DNA of 64,000 nt from Flavobacterium aquicola (GTDB lineage: Bacteria > Bacteroidota > Bacteroidia > Flavobacteriales > Flavobacteriaceae): the NCBI RefSeq assembly GCF_003385115.1, contig NZ_QUNI01000006.1, positions 194,986 through 258,985 of the forward strand, in the 5' to 3' direction. The notes under the pieces were generated by a model. The model was not told the DNA's origin. It made no database searches and worked only from the letters and a program-made list of their open reading frames with translations. The position numbers and the translations under genes are program-made. Shown piece after piece: positions 61,654 to 64,000 of the stretch; position 1 is the stretch's first letter; every line of letters begins with the position of its first letter.

Positions 61654-62736
61654 ATGGCAACAGAACTGAAGGAGATGTTCAATACAAAATTCTACGAGCA
61701 TTTGGCAATCCAATTTAACAAAGCGGATGCAGGTTTTAACATTCAGCAATTTGTGGAAGCGGTAACCAATGGATTAGAAAACAGATCATTGAATGAACGC
61801 CTGAGATTTACTATTATAACACTCAAAAATCATCTTCCGGCGGATTTTAAAGAAGCTGTAAAACTATTAAACGCAGTAATTCCTAACAGTCCCAAAGGTT
61901 ATACATCGCTTATTTTTCCTGATTATATTGGGCAATTTGGCGTTCACGATTTTGAAACTTCAATGGAAGCATTGGCATATTACACCCAGTTTGGCTCTTC
62001 GGAATTTGCCATCCGTGAATTCCTGAAACACGATTTTGACAAAACCCTCGAAGTAATGAAACTGTGGGCCAAATCTCCCAATCATCATATTCGGAGGCTT
62101 GCTTCCGAAGGTTGCAGACCTCGTTTGCCTTGGGCAATGGCAATTCCGGAACTCAAAAAAAATCCGAATCCTATTTTGCCAATATTACATATTCTAAAAG
62201 CGGATTCATCCGAATATGTGAGACGAAGCGTTGCGAATAATCTTAACGACATTGCGAAAGATAATCCGCAAATTGTAATTGAAATTGTCAGCCAATGGAA
62301 AGGTCACACCAAAAAAACTGATGCGATAATCAAACACGCTTGCCGAACGCTTTTGAAACAAGGAAATACTGAAATTCTAAAACACTTTGGTCTTGACAGT
62401 TCAAAAGTAGCGGTTGCTGATTTCAAAATAAACACACCAAAAGTCGCTATTGGTAATTATTTGGAGTTTTCATTTTCTGTTCAGAATAATGATGAAAGAC
62501 CACAAACCATACGACTGGAATACGCTGTTTATTATCTTCGACAAAACGGACAACTTTCAAAGAAAGTATTTAAAATAAGTGAACGACTTTTTGAGCAAAA
62601 TCAGTCTTCGCATATTAATCGGAAACAAAGTTTTAAACTGATTACTACCAGAAAATTCTACACAGGACAACAAAAACTTTCCATCATTATAAACGGTGAA
62701 GAAAAAGAGAGTATTACATTTGAATTGATTGATTAA
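61654..62736 (+). CDS. DNA alkylation repair HEAT-repeat protein (AlkD-like)
   Basis: AlkD-type enzymes remove N3- and N7-alkylated purines using a HEAT-like superhelix. The 360-residue protein has FYEHLAIQFNKADAGFNIQQFVEAV, DFETSMEALAYYTQFGSSEFAIREFL, HHIRRLASEGCRPRLPWAMAI and SEYVRRSVANNLNDIAKDNP as repeat units. The C-terminal 115 residues (from FKINTPKVAIGNYLEFSF) form a beta-rich domain not found in AlkD itself. The FAD monooxygenase starts 25 bp downstream. Confidence 0.88.
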   Translation: MATELKEMFNTKFYEHLAIQFNKADAGFNIQQFVEAVTNGLENRSLNERLRFTIITLKNHLPADFKEAVKLLNAVIPNSPKGYTSLIFPDYIGQFGVHDFETSMEALAYYTQFGSSEFAIREFLKHDFDKTLEVMKLWAKSPNHHIRRLASEGCRPRLPWAMAIPELKKNPNPILPILHILKADSSEYVRRSVANNLNDIAKDNPQIVIEIVSQWKGHTKKTDAIIKHACRTLLKQGNTEILKHFGLDSSKVAVADFKINTPKVAIGNYLEFSFSVQNNDERPQTIRLEYAVYYLRQNGQLSKKVFKISERLFEQNQSSHINRKQSFKLITTRKFYTGQQKLSIIINGEEKESITFELID

Positions 62737-62761
62737 AATTGGAACAAACAATTTAAAGAAA

Positions 62762-63928
62762 ATGAATCGAAAAGCAAATATTGTTATTTTGGGCGCCAGT
62801 GTTGGCGGATTGACCACTGCAATAGCTTTACGCCAAAAAGGATTTGAAAATATAACCATTTTTGAGCAAAGAGAAACAGCAGTAACAATTGGTGCAGGTA
62901 TCGTTTTATGGGCAAATGCAAGCAAAATTCTAGACAATTTAAATTTGTTGCCCGAAGTAAAAAAAATTGGAGGCCAAATAAAAAACATGGAACGCTGGAC
63001 CGACAAGGAAGAATTTCTAGGTTCAATTAATGTCTCAGAAATTAATACCGTAATTGGTTCAACCAGTTATTCAATAAGCAGAAAAGAACTGCAGGAAATT
63101 TTATTGGGAAAAGTAAAAAATCTAAAAATCCCCGTTTTTTATAATCACAAAGCCCTGCAACTATCTTGCAAAGACAATAAAGCGACTGTTTTATTTGATA
63201 ACGGCACTGAAATAAAAGCAGATATTCTGATTGGTGGAGACGGAAGAATGAATTCGGTTGCAAGACAGTATGTAAATGGAGACAACAAACCTGTTTATCA
63301 TAATTTTGTAAACTGGATAGGAATAGTCGAAAGCGATAAACCTATTTTCTCAAATGCTGAAAATGTCTTGGATTTTTGGGGTTATGGAGAGCGTTTCGGA
63401 ATCGTTCCAATAAATGAATACAAAGGATATTGGGCCGGCGGTAAATCACTGCCTCTTAATTCACCTCTAAAAACCAAAAATTACAAAGAGGAATTATTGA
63501 AATTATTTGCTACATGGTCACCTAAAATTCAGAAAACAATACAATTAAGCAAAGAAGAAAACATCAGGTATATTGAGGTATTTGATCACAACCCAATTTC
63601 AAATTGGTACAAAAATAACGTCTGCCTGATCGGAGATTCGGCGCACGCGGCACTGCCAACATCTGGACAAGGAGCATGCCAAGCCATAGAAGATGCATGG
63701 GAATTTGCAACAGCTTTAGAACAAGCAAAAACACACGAAGAAGCATTTACAGCATTTCAAAAGAAAAGAGTAAACAGAACAACCGCAATTACAATGGCCG
63801 GAAGAGAATTAGCAAAATCATTATTTAATGATGACCCTATATTTTGCAATTACCGAAATGAAAATGCAAAAAAGACTGATTACAATCTTGCTACAAAGAA
63901 CATTGCTCAATTATGGTCTCTAAAGTAA
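62762..63928 (+). CDS. FAD-dependent monooxygenase
   Basis: ATG at 62762 (MNRKANIVILGASVGGLTTAIAL) is chosen over an upstream one that overlaps the alkylation repair gene. The 388-residue protein has an N-terminal FAD-binding GASVGG motif, the DG motif ILIGGDGRMNSVAR and the GD motif VCLIGDSAHAALPTSGQGACQAIEDAWEFA. It belongs to the PHBH/salicylate hydroxylase-like class A flavoenzymes. The substrate is unknown. It is followed by a GNAT gene 2 bp downstream. Confidence 0.9.
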   Translation: MNRKANIVILGASVGGLTTAIALRQKGFENITIFEQRETAVTIGAGIVLWANASKILDNLNLLPEVKKIGGQIKNMERWTDKEEFLGSINVSEINTVIGSTSYSISRKELQEILLGKVKNLKIPVFYNHKALQLSCKDNKATVLFDNGTEIKADILIGGDGRMNSVARQYVNGDNKPVYHNFVNWIGIVESDKPIFSNAENVLDFWGYGERFGIVPINEYKGYWAGGKSLPLNSPLKTKNYKEELLKLFATWSPKIQKTIQLSKEENIRYIEVFDHNPISNWYKNNVCLIGDSAHAALPTSGQGACQAIEDAWEFATALEQAKTHEEAFTAFQKKRVNRTTAITMAGRELAKSLFNDDPIFCNYRNENAKKTDYNLATKNIAQLWSLK

Positions 63929-63930
63929 AA

Positions 63931-64000
63931 ATGAATTATTCCTTTAGAAAAGCCACAACTTCTGAAATTCCTGCAATTTGGGATATTTTACAACAGGCAA
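63931..64000 (+). CDS. GNAT-family acetyltransferase, 5' part (runs off the window)
   Basis: The frame starts with ATG 2 bp after the monooxygenase stop and is open to the end. It reads MNYSFRKATTSEIPAIWDIL, then QQA, the usual start of GNAT acetyltransferases (RKAT..EIPAIW.IL). Only 23 residues can be seen. Confidence 0.65.
   Translation, partial: MNYSFRKATTSEIPAIWDILQQA

Noticed and set aside
1-64000. tRNA or rRNA genes
   Set aside because: No T-arm pattern in a cloverleaf context and no rRNA-like sequence was recognised on either strand by eye; a tRNA scan would settle this.

Overview
The window looks like a chromosomal segment of a Flavobacterium-type member of the Bacteroidetes. The evidence is the low G+C, the TonB-dependent receptors (one with a carboxypeptidase-regulatory-like N-terminal domain), the short Lys/Phe-rich lipoprotein signals, the TAnnTTTG promoter elements in place of sigma-70 boxes, the lack of strong Shine-Dalgarno sequences, and many short palindromic intergenic repeats. 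No rRNA, tRNA, CRISPR array, transposase or prophage was seen.

Layout. 1-7.2 kb is housekeeping: the 3' end of rnhB, a TonB receptor, a Crp-like regulator, lipB, a lipoprotein and lysS. 7.3-10.7 kb is a probable copper-uptake operon with an OprC/NosA-like receptor carrying a CxxxM motif. 10.8-23 kb is a denitrification block, mostly on the minus strand: norC-norB, norQ-norD, a DUF438/PAS protein, norE and a norF-like gene, then nirK (fused to cytochrome c), a free cytochrome c, a nirV-like gene, a SCO copper chaperone and an outer-membrane porin. 23.3-30.7 kb, on the plus strand, is an anaerobic/nitrosative-stress block: ric (ytfE/scdA), a split class III ribonucleotide reductase (nrdD plus a 55-residue glycyl-radical ORF), nrdG, a hemerythrin, a lipoprotein, a heme-copper-oxidase-like membrane protein, a CopD-like protein and an Rrf2/NsrR-like regulator. 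31.5-36 kb holds a 618-residue conserved protein of unknown function and nadA-nadB. 36-44.3 kb is a nitrate module: Mo-bisPGD reductase, 4Fe-4S protein, Rieske protein, NarI-like membrane protein and two NarK-type transporters. 49.5-54.5 kb is a molybdenum-cofactor operon (modE-like, mobA, moaD, moeB, moaE, moaCB, moaA) that would supply the nitrate reductase. The rest is mixed: a GT39 glycosyltransferase, an acyltransferase, a glycogen synthase, an AI-2E-type exporter, a GIY-YIG nuclease among repeats, a HAD phosphatase, a DNA alkylation repair protein and an FAD monooxygenase.

How it fits together. Nitrate enters through NarK proteins and is reduced by the Mo enzyme. Nitrite goes to NO through the copper enzyme NirK, with copper probably supplied by the OprC-like receptor and the SCO protein. 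NO goes to N2O through NorCB, with NorQD and NorEF as helpers. Ric, the hemerythrins and the Rrf2 regulator deal with NO damage. NosZ is not in the window.

Main new observations. (1) The glycyl-radical domain of NrdD is encoded by a separate 55-codon ORF, with a repeat between the halves. (2) Four promoters (nirK, norC, a nitrate transporter and the 618-residue protein) carry an FNR-like dyad ATGAT-N4-ATCAT centred exactly 36.5 bp from the end of a TAnnTTTG-like element. (3) A second, 24-bp palindrome ATAAAAGA-N8-TCTTTTAT overlaps or follows the start site at three of these promoters and recurs before ric. (4) Six intergenic elements share conserved flanks around a hairpin whose stem sequence differs completely but always pairs. 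(5) The acyltransferase gene lies between two direct repeats, each holding the 3' end of moaA, one of them a relic. (6) A small GIY-YIG nuclease gene sits directly against palindromic repeats.
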